Below the pieces are notes generated by a model. The model ran no database searches. It was not told the origin of the DNA and saw only the letters and a program-made list of their open reading frames with translations. Below are positions 5,110-5,284 of a stretch of DNA of 5,284 bases, piece after piece (position 1 is the stretch's first letter; each line of letters starts with the position of its first letter). Origin of the DNA: Syntrophales bacterium. Its GTDB lineage: Bacteria > Desulfobacterota > Syntrophia > Syntrophales > UBA5619. The stretch is from NCBI GenBank assembly GCA_028712015.1, contig JAQTRB010000069.1:2058-7341 (forward strand). The letters are read 5' to 3'. A program made the position numbers and the translations under genes.

Positions 5110-5284
5110 ATCTGCCGGCAATCAAATGCTTGATCTTGACCGCCCCGTGATTCTGCACCGGGAATGTTGAACCGTGCGCGCAAGGAGCATCGTGAACATC
5201 GGCCGCGGAGTCTGCCGTCCGTTTATCGATTCAGGCCGTAAATATCGGGGTGTTGCGGACCGCCGGTTTTCGGGGGGTTCTTCG
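5110..5284. other. Right-hand edge with no supported gene
   Basis: After the terminator I find no recognisable coding region. On the plus strand a GTG at 5192 with AAGGAG (5182-5187) four bases before it opens a frame that runs 31 codons to the window end. The spacing is short and the peptide (MNIGRGVCRPFID...) resembles nothing I know. It could be the start of the next gene, but it is not supported enough to call. Confidence 0.3.

Noticed and set aside
4458..5183. 241-codon open frame on the minus strand
   Set aside because: It spans the end of the PiT gene, two terminators and the whole biotin carrier gene in antisense. The translation has no family character.
5112..5235. Minus-strand reading frame ending in ...NHGAVKIKHLIAGR just beyond the terminator
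   Set aside because: It looks protein-like but is only about 40 codons between two stops, with no usable start codon or ribosome binding site.

Overview
This 5.3 kb window is bacterial chromosomal DNA with five genes I can support: a class V aminotransferase of the PhnW type (cut by the left edge), a LysR-type regulator, a DUF47/PhoU-like protein, a PiT-family permease and a 71-residue biotin carrier protein. Coding regions are moderately GC-rich and intergenic regions AT-rich, with good Shine-Dalgarno sites at most starts. A DUF47-PiT pair plus a free-standing minimal biotin carrier recalls anaerobic Desulfobacterota (former Deltaproteobacteria, for example Syntrophales-like organisms). That placement is an inference and is only moderately secure. 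I see no mobile element, CRISPR array, tRNA or rRNA.

Layout. Positions 1-1050 (minus) hold the PhnW-like aminotransferase, lacking its last ~15-20 residues. Positions 1051-1337 hold its promoter, a 21-bp palindrome with LysR-box geometry, and the terminator of the gene upstream. Positions 1338-2243 (minus) hold the LysR-type regulator. Positions 2244-2470 are a divergent promoter region with consensus-like elements on both strands and two palindromes. Positions 2471-4597 (plus) are a two-gene unit, DUF47 protein then PiT permease, 9 bases apart. Positions 4598-4817 hold a hairpin terminator, a promoter and a structured leader. Positions 4818-5033 (plus) encode the biotin carrier, followed by a strong intrinsic terminator. 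The remaining ~175 bases hold no convincing gene.

How it may work together. The palindrome before the aminotransferase and the one just downstream of the regulator's own predicted start site share 12 of 17 aligned bases, including an ATTATC-N-ATA core. Both fit the T-N11-A geometry of LysR boxes. The simplest reading is that the LysR protein activates the aminotransferase from about -74 and represses itself from about +18. If the aminotransferase really acts on 2-aminoethylphosphonate, the left and central genes form a small phosphorus locus: phosphonate nitrogen removal on one strand, and a phosphate-type permease with its PhoU-like partner on the other. The PiT protein is diverged. It lacks both glutamates and one of the GAND aspartates that are conserved in classical phosphate PiT proteins, and it carries a ~147-residue soluble tail, so its substrate is open. 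The biotin carrier appears to be an independent unit.
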